From Beroe ovata (Eukaryota; Ctenophora; Nuda; Beroida; Beroidae), in assembly GCA_946803715.1 (NCBI GenBank), contig CAMPET010000239.1, positions 79,835 to 103,470 of the forward strand: a stretch of DNA of 23,636 bases. The letters run 5' to 3'. Shown here piece after piece: positions 10,901 to 19,682 of this stretch. Every line of letters starts with the position of its first letter. The first letter of the stretch is position 1. The notes under the pieces were generated by a model. That model worked only from the letters and a program-made list of their open reading frames with translations. It was not told where the DNA came from and did not search any database. Position numbers and translations under genes: made by a program.

Positions 10901-11224
10901 GTGCGATTCTCTCTCAATTGCGGGATTGAGCAGTTTTCTGATACAGCTCGAGTTGCTAATTCGACTTACACTATCCTCGCAAGACTCGTGCAAATCGTAA
11001 ACTGCTGCAGATTCAGACATTGACTACTTCTTTTCACCCATTTAACTGAGCGCTATTGTTTCAGTGTTGTGAAACAGGAACAGTTTTGTTTGATAGACGG
11101 GGTAGAAGCTCTCGGCAAAACTGCCAGTCTTCACACCACTACCCTACAGCAGCGAGATCACATCATCAGAATCATTACACAACTCACTCCTGACAAAATT
11201 CCTGTCAAAAAACTAGGCACTTGA
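4347..11224 (+). CDS. NISCH: Nischarin (imidazoline-receptor-like PX-LRR scaffold), complete apart from an assembly gap
   Basis: Seen: exons 4347-4421, 4473-4501, 4570-4618, 4732-4902, 4990-5202, 5273-5368, 5478-5559, 5637-5736, 5818-5908, 5991-6114, 6402-8545, 8653-8787, 9083-9279, 9362-9443, 9531-9655, 9790-9865, 10173-10282, 10410 into the N gap, and 11065-11224 (TGA) join in phase. That gives about 1,390 residues plus whatever the gap hides, against about 1,500 for human nischarin. Order: PX domain, six leucine-rich repeats, an acidic linker, PH-like modules. Known: nischarin binds PI3P-rich endosomes through PX and restrains integrin, Rac, PAK and LIMK signalling in cell migration. The start ATG is the first after an in-frame TGA at 4335. 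Oddities: donors GTCAGT at 4903 and 8546. The 8788 donor was chosen for phase; GTAAGT at 8795 fits better by consensus but breaks the frame. Confidence 0.92.
5637..6540 (+). other. Leucine-rich repeat block of nischarin
   Basis: Six consecutive LRR cores are spread over four exons: [55 protein letters not shown] and [12 protein letters not shown] cap, [17 protein letters not shown], follows; it corresponds to the YRxKVLxQFG...VxLD cap of nischarin. The preceding exons (4990-5559) encode the helical link between PX and LRR, with [13 protein letters not shown] as an irregular first strand. Confidence 0.9.
6402..8545 (+). other. 2.1-kb internal exon of nischarin: last LRRs, acidic linker, first PH-like modules
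   Basis: This exon is far larger than the other exons of the gene (29 to 213 bp). It encodes the last two LRRs, a roughly 200-residue acidic, Ser/Thr-rich linker, then hydrophobic strands typical of nischarin PH-like modules: [38 protein letters not shown] and a closing helix [15 protein letters not shown]. The reading frame stays open past the donor at 8546, so the frame alone does not end the exon. The downstream exon that encodes [10 protein letters not shown] sets its end. Confidence 0.85.
8611..8650 (+). repeat. Two 18-bp direct repeats before a nischarin 3' splice site
   Basis: TCACCATGTCAACTCCAC occurs at 8611-8628 and 8629-8646. It is followed by TCACAG, which forms the acceptor for the exon at 8653. 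Confidence 0.85.
8835..9003 (+). repeat. TG-rich microsatellite in nischarin intron
   Basis: About 170 bp of TGTGTCTG/TGTATGTC repeats lie within the intron 8788-9082. Confidence 0.9.
9930..10085 (+). repeat. Degenerate single copy of the 172-bp satellite in a nischarin intron
   Basis: GAGGATAACTCCCAAACGGAT, CCGATTGACTTGAAACTTCT, GCCATAGCTCATAGAGGACC and GAAACTCGGACCACATTTCAC match, in order and in + orientation, the unit of the array at 19683-23270. The copy is diverged and has a local GCCATAGCTTCT duplication. Confidence 0.8.
10539..10866. other. Assembly gap (328 N)
   Basis: The gap is preceded by ...CACAGTG and followed by (AC)n, so it probably spans a CA/TG microsatellite together with the end of a nischarin exon and perhaps one more exon. 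Confidence 0.9.
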
Positions 11225-11850
11225 TACACTTGCCAATAGCACGTGACACGTCATTACGCGTCAATAACACACGCGTCATTGAATGAGCTTTTGAACAGAT
11301 GCTCCCGATTCTTGATATACGTCATAATTAGGAGAATCATCGTGTTTTGCACCTAGTCAACATGGACAATCGATATCAGTAAAACCGCATTACAAAGAGT
11401 CGGGCACCACCGTATTGCACCGTGTTTTAGTGAGGTTTTGCTTTGTGTTTAGAGTTAATCTATGTTCTTTGTGATTGATGGATATTTTCCAAAAATTTGA
11501 TTTGCGAGTGATTTTTATGTTTTTAATTCTCTATTTTTTTAAACTACATTAATCGATTTTACCACGGTTTACGGTATGTATGTGTGTCTTTTTTAATTTC
11601 GTATTATTGATTTTTGACAAGAACTTGTATTGAATTACATTGGGTCAGTGATGCAATACAGATTTATATTGATGTACAGTAATTTTTGATTATGAAAGAC
11701 TCATTTTGTGATCGTTACGAAAAATCGAAACCGAAATTCAGCTGTAATCTAACAGAAAGTGTTACAAAATTTGAAATATTTAGTATAAAATATGTCTAGT
11801 AATTTCCTATAATACTGCCCCCTCTAACTAATTATGTTATTAGGTTTTAG
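11225..11850. other. AT-rich spacer between nischarin and the RUNDC1-like gene
   Basis: No supported exon was found. The first coding exon of the downstream gene is missing and should lie here, or in the gap if the genes overlap. I tested GT donors such as GTATGT at 11574 and GTAATT near 11680; their frames run quickly into stops. Confidence 0.5.
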
Positions 11851-11950
11851 GTATCATGGGGGCTCGTGAACGATGACATTTTCTCATGTTATCGCCAGAC
11901 CGACCCTATGGGTGCAGCTCACCTACCAAGTAAGTACCACACACACACAA

Positions 11951-11983
<33 letters not shown>

Positions 11984-11985
11984 CA

Positions 11986-12031
<46 letters not shown>

Positions 12032-13581
12032 GTGTGAATCTCAGTGTGTCTGTGCCAGTGTGTCTGTGCCTGTATGTGCGTGTCTATTGTCTATGCCTAT
12101 GTGTCACTGTGCCTGTGTCTGTATGTGTGTGTATGTGTGTGTCTGTGCCTGGCTGTGTGTCTATGTCTGTGTGTGTGGGCTAATGATATCGGCGAATGCA
12201 CGAACTCAATGTGATCTGTGAACTTCTCTCTTTTCATGATCGCTTGACACCAACACACTTGCACGTGCTCAATGTTTGACAGCGTCAGGGATCTTTGTTC
12301 GATGGAAGAAAAGACAATNACACACACACACACACCAACACACAATGTGTGAATCTCAGTGTGTCTGTGCCAGTGTGTCTGTGTCTGTATGTCTGTGTCT
12401 ATTGTCTATGCCTATGTGTCACTGTGCCTGTGTCTGTATGTGTGTGTATCTGTGTGTCTGTGCCTGTCTGTGTCTGTGTGTGTGGGCTAATGATATCGGC
12501 GAATGTACGAACTCAATGTGATCTGTGAACTTCTCTCTTTTCATGATCGCTTGACAACAACACACATGCACGTGCTCAATGTTTGACAACGTCAGGGATC
12601 TTTGTTCGATGGAAGAAAAGACAATGGAATTGTTTACGACCACACCTTGCATTCTAATTGTATCCATTGTCATTTTTACCGCCGCCGAGGTTTTTGTTTT
12701 GATACCTGCTCTCTTATTCTGGTACAAGCTGTGTTTCACATTGGCTGAGAAGTCAATCAGTTTTATTCAATCTTGTCATACACCCAATTTCTGTGTACAT
12801 ATCGTCCACAGGACGGCTGTACACAGTTTGTCCACTGAACACATGTGTCCATTCACAGTATACACGGTGGACTACTAAACCTTCACTTTCAAACCGCAGA
12901 GCAGGCTACATCATTTTTCCGCATCATTTCTCGGAATAGTTGCTATGATGTGAGTTATAGTATATCTCTTGTAGTCTCATTAGTAATATTTTCCATTAGC
13001 CACTCCCCTCTCTCACACTCTACAGTTTACACTCCAGTGCTACTTTTCATTGACGTGATGTATTGGTGACTTGTTAACTTTCGCCTGTTATAACATCATT
13101 TTGATCGACCCATTGTCCAGTTGACCTATCCTGTTATGACAATCATAGCAATGATTATTTGGTATATCAGAGAGAAATTCATTCTCATTGGACACTAACT
13201 AATGAACTCTGTGAAGAACTCTGTAACAGTTGCCGGGCTATAATTGCCGGGGTGTCGTCCTTCATTTTAATTACTATAATTACATAATCATCATTACCGT
13301 TGCTATCTTTGTTAGAACGTCATCAATGCGGACACTTTAACTTCTTTATTTTGTCATTTTTCTCTTATTCAGTAGGTGTTGCTATTCGCTACAGTGTGAC
13401 AGTGTCTCATGAAATTAGCTGGTGTCATTTTGGAAGAACAAGAAAAATTATTTATGGATTGTGTGTTTGTGGATTGTGTGTGTGTGTGTGTGTGTGTGTA
13501 CTATGTGTGTACTATGTGTGTGTGTACTATGTGTGTACTATGTGTGTGNCAATGTGTGTACTATGTGTGTATGTGTGTGTG

Positions 13582-13617
<36 letters not shown>

Positions 13618-16600
13618 ATCTAATACGTGATATGTACATATTGTTGTGTGGTAGCGACTGAGGACATATGGTTTTATTGTTCACTAGATCACTGTCACAC
13701 TGACATTTTTGAGTTCGCTATCATTCAGTGTGTAGAAATACTCTGAGTTGTGCTTTTTTTCCCAACTGCTATCGATCAATCAGTAGGGGTTGTATGATGG
13801 TTGTCGCCTGGCAATGAGCTCCCATAGTGCCGCACTGAACACCTCATTGTCATGGCAACACTGTGCTACAACACAAGAACAAAAGGACCTAACATCTGAA
13901 CAAGCTCCCAATATGAGTTTTTCTGCTTCTTGCCTCACACAAGTACCTGTACAAAGTATAAGAAACACTGGACAAGAAGATTTGGGCACTGTATGGATTA
14001 GAGAGATGGAAAATCTATCCATGAACGAAAAGCCGATGACACCATTGAAAGCATTGACACCATTTGAGACATTGACACCACCTGACACTCTGATACCTCT
14101 GAGCCCCCCACACGACACAACCCAGTTCCACTCGATTTGGGAGTCGGATCAAAGTAGAGCTTGGGCAAACTCAGATGATGCTACGCTTAGCCCAGTGGAA
14201 CAAACTTCCCAGACCTGTTCCAAATCCTGCCCATTTGAGAATTTCCCAATTCTAACAACTGAGTGCCCTATCCAATACTCCTCTGACGATCCAGTATCCG
14301 ACTTATTCTCTGCTGACATTGCCAATACTCGGCGTTGCTATGGTGATAGAATTGAACACACGTCACGTGACTTATTAGCACGTGATCATATTGCTACTCC
14401 ACTTGAATGCAGGTGAGATATCTGAAACGAAACAAACACATCGGCTCTGTTTTCATTGTGTTTTCATTGTACAACTATTCACACTAACACAGCTGTAAAA
14501 TAGCAATGTGAAACAAAGTGTTAATTTCGTACTAGTAACTGTTTCATAGTACAACACATATGACAATTGTATTAGCGGGTGTGGGCAATGACAACATACA
14601 AACTCGTTTGTATGATATTGTGTGTTTGTATAGATACGTGTCTAGGTGTTTTGGTGTCTATAGGTTCGTGTGTGTTCGTGTTTTGTATGACTATGGTACA
14701 AAAAACAATGACCTTTGTAAGACACTTTTCTTAGTACGTATGATAAACAATGCCGTATCTGTCTGTGTGTGTTTGTTCGTGTGTTTGTATGTTCGTGTGT
14801 TTGTATGTTCGTGTGTTTGTGTATTTCTGTATATTGTGCTTGTGTATGTCTGCGTGAGTTTCAATATTCCACACTGTTTCAGTGGTTCATTACGCAAACT
14901 TGAGGAACTGGAAGTTGAGCAAGACTCTTTAAATCACTCTCTTTTGGCCCTGACATCTCATTTTGCACAGGTGAACATTCCTCCCTCTCTTTCCCTCAAT
15001 CCCAAGAGTCACACATTAGTCAGTATCCATAATTTGACCAAATAATACATATAAATCAACATTCAACACCATCAATACTGTCTGTTTCATGAACCGTAGG
15101 TATAAATGGATATTATTATCATCAGTCAGTACCCACTTATAACAGGTACAGTTCCGATTGAAGCAAATAGTTGAAAGTGATGCAGCCGATAGGGACTCTC
15201 TACTGAAAGAGTTGGAGAGGTTTGCGTTTGATGGATGTCAGGATCTTCCCTCATATGACAATGTGCATGACTCAGTAAGTGATATGTTATCTTCAATGCG
15301 GTCGTGTGGGCCCGTCGCAATTTTCAAATACTGTTTTGTAAGGCGCGAGAATGCCTCATCTCTTCTATGGCGCAGCGCGCCGCGCGTGCCAGCTAGTTCC
15401 ATTGCATCTTGTCGATTATTGTTCGCGCAATCCAGTAGGTGATGGAAAACTTTCTGCGGCTAGCTATATGAATTTTTGACAAAAATATTATTCGTCCGAT
15501 TTATATGAATCGCTGAATCGATTAAAAGTGTCATTTTTCAACCATCTCACTTGCCTGATGCGTTAATCAGCCCATTTCCATCATAGAATGATTGATCCGA
15601 TAAACCCAAATTTTCACCCATTTCTTAATGAGATAACAAAAAAATTCCTTCAGATTCGGACTCAGCGGCAAAAATTGGGCCAGAAACACCTATTATTCAT
15701 GCACCTGTGGGCAAATTGATTTTTCGACCCTCTAGAAATTGCGATTCACACTTTTTCGAATTCCAGGATAGAAAATGATAGAAAATTTTTTGTTCAATTT
15801 CTGTGCAAATACTATCTTCAACCTTCCCAGATCCTAAGGCGTTTTTGAGTTTGTGTTTTTGACGATTCTGCACTCCATTCTGCACTCGATTATAATAATT
15901 GGAAAATAATTGGTAAAATTCGGGCAAACTTTTAATGAGATTCAAATTTCAGATTTGCAGCACATTTGAGAAGCGGTTAGCCGAGCAGAAAGCGAAGCAC
16001 GAAGAGCTGATTTTCCAGTTGAAGTTCCAACTCAAGGATTTAGAACACTATGCCAAGCAGACTTCAGAAGTGAAGGCTCACGAACAGATACGAAGACATA
16101 AACTGGTGCTGGACCAGATCAAGAACTATCTGAAGATAGATATCAGCGACTTGTATACTTTACCGTGAGTCTTCAACATGCCGATTTAGCGGCAACACAA
16201 TTTGTGGGCTGAGAGCTACTAGACACTTGCCTGTCGTAAAACAGTTAAAGTGTCATTGGTGATTTCCGATGAATTATTCTGAAATTAAGGATTATCGATC
16301 AAATCTATTATGAAGGGCGGCAAATTTCCTTCTTTTCATCTCGCCGCTCCTAGTTTCAACTAACCTCCCCACTCCCCCCAATTGTTGTGAAAACCCGCTG
16401 TTTTCATGCAGGCCGGATCAACTACAAGAGAAAGTGGATGCAGCAGTTCAAGACATAATGGCGCCAATGAGGAGTAAGGAGCAAATGCTGCACCAGCTTA
16501 CCACACAGGTTGAAATATTGTTACCGCCCCATCCCCATCTCCCTCCACCTTGTAATATTGATTCCCTGTTTCTATCCTTCTATACATGAATATGTTTTCA

Positions 16601-19600
16601 TTACATTTCACCTTGCATTCACCAAAACTTCATACTCAGGAGTAATACAGTAATGAGTATATCCCAAAATTGTCGGATAGAAAACAAAAAAAAGGACATG
16701 AAATATCAACAGTTAATCTGCGATTCACCAGAACAGTCACACATGACCTTATTAGTCGATCATTTGAGTTGCTCCCTTCAGGATAAGGTTACGGAATCTT
16801 TGTTCTTCTGACATACTCCAGCAGTCTTTGCAAGTCTCGTAACTGGTGCCCAGACAACCTGAATATTGAATGATGAATATCTTATTACAGTTACCATGGT
16901 AACACTGCACTGTGTAGTTTTGAGTATGTGATGATGATTGGTGAATAAACTCACTGATGCATTTGTTGTCTCCTAAGCAGGATCCTTCACAGCACGCCTC
17001 TATACACTGCGCTATTGCTATTGCGCACCTGTATGTTGATGACGTCATGATAATGAATTGATAACTGTGTTGATATACACATTGTTCAGAAATGGATCAG
17101 CTTGTTCCACTCACTCAATCCAATCGCATTGCAGATTTGCTAGGTCAGCATTGCATGGGCTACTGCAACCACAGCAGAAGTCATTGCACCCATTTCCACT
17201 GCACTCCAATGTAGCAGGATCCTGGAAAAGACGTTGTTAGTTATTAGTTGTAGTCTACTAGTTGTAGTCTATGTTGCCGTAGCAACGTGTTAGTCATGTT
17301 GTTGTTATGGTTACCTGTGGACAGCATTGCATGTCATGGACCGGCGAGGCTTGGACTCCAGATAGAAGCAGGACTGAGAAAATAACTAGTTCAACTCTCA
17401 TGGCGATGGAAACGACTTCCAGCGAGAATATAGTTCTGAATGTTCCGTGCGTCTTCTTTATATTCTACAGAGGAGGAAGTGACCGAATTTCCGGATGTTA
17501 CCGCCTGTGGGCTGTGATTGGTAACCGTGACCGTATCTCTGATTGGTTTTGTTCAGCGGAGGGAGATCTACTCAGCGCAGGAATTCAGACTTTACCATCC
17601 TGTGACCAACTGTTTTGTATGATATCAGGGTATCCAATCGCAATAACAGAGGAAAATGGGCAATAAGTTGTTGGTTTCTCTATATTGAAAAAATCTATAT
17701 TTTCATAAGTTCTGTCTCCTCCAATTAAATTGAAGCGACGAAACGTCAAGGACCATTTAAACCTCGGGCAACCGAAATTTCACGTCAAGCCGATTATCGG
17801 TTCCCAAGTTAAGGGCCGACATAACCCCTTATCCGCCCAAAACATGTCAGTTTGAGTGAGAAATTGAGGATAGCTCCCAAAAAGATGAACCGATTGTCTT
17901 GAAACTTCTACCATAGCTCAAGGACCAGACAGCCAAACCCAGACAGCCAAAATTTTACGTCAATCAGTTAATCGTTTCAGAAGTTAAGCGTCGACATAAC
18001 CCATTAATCCGCCCAAGAAATGTCAGTTTGAGTTATCGTTCGAGGATAGCTACAAAACGGATTAACCGATTGACGATGGTGTTGGTTGACATATGATTGT
18101 TGCACAGGTACAAGACTTGGAGCGGTTTATCGAATTTCTCCACGGCACAGGCAAGACACCTAACGCTGTGTCCCATGAGATCAGGCGTTGTACGTGCGAC
18201 TGCCCACTACACGGGGAGCCGGCTCGCGCTGTCGCCGAGCCACGGTCCAAGGTAAATCCTCGTACACGTGTCATAATGCACAGTGCAGTGTCAAAATGCA
18301 CAGTGCACGTGTCATGATGCACAGTGCACGTGTCAAAATGCACAGTGAACGTGTCAAAATGCACAGTGCAGTGTCAAAATGCACAGTGCACGTGTCATAA
18401 TGCACAGTGCACGTGTCAAAATGCACAGTGAACGTGTCAAAATGCACAGTGCTGTGTCGAAATGCACAGTGAACGTGTCAAAATGCACAGTGCACGTGTC
18501 AAAATGCACAGTGCACGTGTCAAAATGCACAGTGCACGTGTCAAAATGCACAGTACACGTGTCATAATGCACAGTGGACTTGTTAGTGTGCTTGTTATTG
18601 TTTGCCTGTAATTCACTTCTCAGGTTTTACGGAAAGAAGGAATTGAATTCTTGTCCAAGACTCTGCTTATGTTTCAAGTCATTGTCATTAACTCCTTGCG
18701 TATGATTGGTTGTCAGTGGCAAGTGCCGGAGAAAGTCCCATCTTTTATGTGAGCAAACATACATTATACATAAGTACATAGTACCATAGTTTCATAATGT
18801 CTGTATGCGTCGGTCTGTTTGCTTGCCGATGCTCGCGTGTTTATGTGCGTATGTATCCAGTGTGAATCTTTGATCTTGTAGTGTGTGTCTGTGTATCTTG
18901 TATTGAGATGTGAAGCACAAATGAACTGTCAGGCATCAGGTGAGGCGACTTGAGGAGTCTGTTGATAACTTTCTTAGATTCTACAACAATGCTCCGCACT
19001 CAGATGAATACCAGGTACACTGCTATGTTACACCACAATATGTTACCACATAATATGTTACCACACTGCTTTGTTACCACACTGCTATGTTACTACGCAA
19101 TATCTACACCACTGCTTTGTTACCACACTGCTATGTTACCAAACAAGAATGCAGTCTTATAATTTCAGGAAGTGTTACTTGATATGGTGCGCAAGAAGAT
19201 ATCTCTCCACTTGAAAATTCTCCTCGGTCACGGGCTGAAATCCGCCAAGAGTCGAGATTCCTTCGCACTGGTGAGCTGCGCATCCAAAGCAAGAGGCCAT
19301 GCCAAAGCTTCACACCCCTGGTCTATGCTTACAGAGTTTTACTCACTACAGGTACAAAGATTGTGGTGACCCCCACCCCACCCCCTATAATAATTGTGCC
19401 CCCCCCCACTGCTATAATTCCTCTGTAAATCTCCCTCATGGCAGCACGGCAAGTCGTTCACAGAGCAGCCACAGTATCAGCTATCACAGAGTTTCGGGTT
19501 GCGAATACAGAGAGAAAGTATCAACAGCAAACAGTCCCTGCTCAGCTGCATACACAAAGTCAGAGAGTCACATGAGCCTTACAAGAGAAGTAGTAATGCA

Positions 19601-19632
19601 AAGTTTAAAGCGCTCATCGCACATGGAATAAA
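11851..19632 (+). CDS. RUNDC1: RUNDC1-like RUN domain protein with an N-terminal PH domain (5' and 3' ends incomplete)
   Basis: Seen: exons 11851-11929, (one or more not found), 12859-12949, 13787-14412, 14883-14970, 15146-15274, 15953-16164, 16412-16508, 18108-18251, 18624-18748, 18945-19014, 19169-19351 and 19445-19632 agree in phase from 12859 onward. RUNDC1 landmarks appear in order: LLALTSHFAQVQFRLKQIV, LLKELERFAFDGC, coiled coil EELIFQLKFQLKDLEHYA, VDAAVQDIMAP, QDLERFIEFL, the cysteine cluster CTCDCPLHG, HPWSMLTEFY, YQLSQSFG, KQSLLSCI and PYKRSSNAKFKALI. Known: RUNDC1 is a coiled-coil and RUN protein reported to inhibit p53 activity and to act in autophagosome-lysosome fusion. The last part of the RUN domain is missing. 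The 626-bp exon at 13787 encodes a low-complexity Ser/Thr/Pro linker. The acceptor at 18944 (TGAG/GCG) was chosen because the stronger-looking CAG at 18939 breaks the frame. Confidence 0.88.
11939..12185 (+). repeat. CA then TG microsatellite in intron
   Basis: (CA)n from about 11939 to 12029 switches at AATGTGTGAATCTCAG into TG-rich repeats. The TG-rich part recurs after the n at 12319. Confidence 0.9.
12005..12318 (+). repeat. First copy of an end-to-start duplicated block
   Basis: From the CA tract through AATGTGTGAATCTCAG, CTAATGATATCGGCGAATG and GATGGAAGAAAAGACAAT, this block is nearly identical to 12320-12625. It stops exactly at the 'n'. Confidence 0.85.
12320..12625 (+). repeat. Second copy of the duplicated block
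   Basis: It begins with CA repeats just after the 'n' and repeats the first copy with a few substitutions and small indels, then continues into new sequence at GGAATTGTTTACG. The first copy is a suffix and the second a prefix, the pattern of two unmerged overlapping contigs. Confidence 0.85.
12950..13786 (+). other. 837-bp intron with TG microsatellite
   Basis: Phase-0 donor GTGAGT at 12950; acceptor at 13785-13786. TG repeats with interspersed ACTATGTG fill 13458-13615 and contain a lone n at 13549. Nothing else coding was seen. Confidence 0.7.
14755..14855 (+). repeat. TG-rich microsatellite in intron
   Basis: Repeats of GTGTGTTTGTATGTTC fill the 3' part of the intron 14413-14882. Confidence 0.85.
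15275..15952 (+). other. 678-bp AT-rich intron
   Basis: Donor GTAAGT at 15275, acceptor at 15951-15952. A short GC-rich stretch near 15365-15390 (GCGCAGCGCGCCGCGCG) stands out. No other feature was recognised. Confidence 0.7.
16752..17401 (-). CDS. Nested antisense gene: small secreted cysteine-rich protein
   Basis: Seen on the - strand, inside the RUNDC1-like intron 16509-18107: four exons, 17401-17315, 17221-17115, 17028-16955 and 16858-16752 (TAA), with GT-AG introns of 93, 86 and 96 bp. Phases 0, 2 and 1 agree, giving 124 residues. The protein opens with a signal peptide, MRVELVIFSVLLLSGVQA, likely cut after VQA. The rest has 18 cysteines, including three CC pairs (QCCPQ, DFCCGC, EACCEGSC), and ends in a charged cysteine-free tail EEQRFRNLILKG. 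Four exons that join in phase, each with cysteines and one with a signal peptide, are hard to get by chance. I do not recognise the family. The disulfide-rich fold suggests an extracellular role (matrix, defence or signalling); this is inference only. Confidence 0.8.
17489..17546 (-). promoter_or_regulatory. Candidate promoter of the nested gene: two CCAAT boxes and an ETS-like site
   Basis: On the - strand, CCAAT occurs at 17546-17542 and 17521-17517, 25 bp apart, followed toward the ATG by CCGGAA at 17494-17489. The cluster lies 90 to 145 bp upstream of the start codon at 17401. No TATA box was seen. Site matches alone are weak evidence. Confidence 0.35.
17740..18085 (+). repeat. Two diverged copies of the 172-bp satellite
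   Basis: Both copies are in + orientation and carry AAAATTTTACGTCAAT or GAAATTTCACGTCAAG, AACCCCTTATCCGCCC, GTCAGTTTGAGT, GGATAGCTCC and TTGAAACTTCTACCATAGCT. The second ends about 20 bp before the acceptor of the exon at 18108. Confidence 0.85.
18262..18585 (+). repeat. 21-bp minisatellite containing CACGTG palindromes
   Basis: About 15 units of AAAATGCACAGTGCACGTGTC, with variants, follow the donor at 18252. Nine units keep CACGTG; others read AACGTG or have lost 2 bp (CAGTGCAGTGTC). Because the unit is a multiple of three, long open frames run through it on both strands, but the array lies in the intron 18252-18623. Confidence 0.9.
19018..19146 (+). repeat. Short tandem repeat filling an intron
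   Basis: The units TATGTTACCACACTGC, TTTGTTACCACACTGC and ATATGTTACCACAT repeat across the intron 19015-19168. Confidence 0.8.
19169..19632 (+). other. RUN domain exons of the RUNDC1-like gene
   Basis: Exons 19169-19351 and 19445-19632 encode the first and middle helices of the RUN domain: VRKKISLHLKILLGHGL, HPWSMLTEFYSLQ, FTEQPQYQLSQSFG, KQSLLSCIHKV and HEPYKRSSNAKFKALI. The family needs roughly 50 further residues (the R-L-x-x-W-x-x-L helix onward), and no exon encoding them is clear before the window ends. Confidence 0.88.
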
Positions 19633-19682
19633 GTAAGTCCTGATTACTGAAACCTCTTGCGCAGCTAGATGAAACTCTGACA

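Larger units (their letters stand above)
9083..11224 (+). other. C-terminal PH-like module of nischarin, interrupted by gap
   Basis: The exons read in order [25 protein letters not shown]-type strand [26 protein letters not shown]...[41 protein letters not shown] and, after the gap, [20 protein letters not shown] with the stop. These line up one for one with remembered vertebrate segments (cVLLSTKAVYFVL, CLTRDSYL, FTVAQKMA...SILLYVQ, KTLLLTSSEIFLLDED, ESREKLISLLARQWEAL), so the gene ends at 11224. One strand-rich segment and an exon end are lost in the Ns. Confidence 0.88.
11851..12949 (+). other. Probable PH domain exons at the N-terminus of the RUNDC1-like gene
   Basis: The first exon reads VSWGLVNDDIFSCYRQTDPM then GAAHLP, matching PH strands 2 to 4 (W-x-x-L....L-x-x-Y). 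The exon at 12859 reads GGLLNLHFQTAEQATSFFRI then ISRN, matching the last strands and the C-terminal helix, though the usual helix tryptophan is a phenylalanine. The middle of the fold and the first strand were not found; the phases (1 out, 2 in) call for at least one more exon between. From 12949 the phase runs on into 13787. Confidence 0.6.

Noticed and set aside
10283-11023. Long frames on both strands across the N gap
   Set aside because: They are open only because Ns have no stops.
12579-12878. 99-codon + frame with a hydrophobic segment
   Set aside because: It lies in the PH intron region beside a duplicated microsatellite block, overlaps the exon at 12859 in another frame, and shows no family motif.
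17307-17666. 119-codon + frame
   Set aside because: It is antisense to exon 1 and the upstream region of the nested - strand gene, whose signal peptide and splice sites explain the sequence better.
18062-18572. Repetitive peptides from the 21-bp array, both strands
   Set aside because: The unit is a multiple of three, so frames stay open automatically; the array is intronic.
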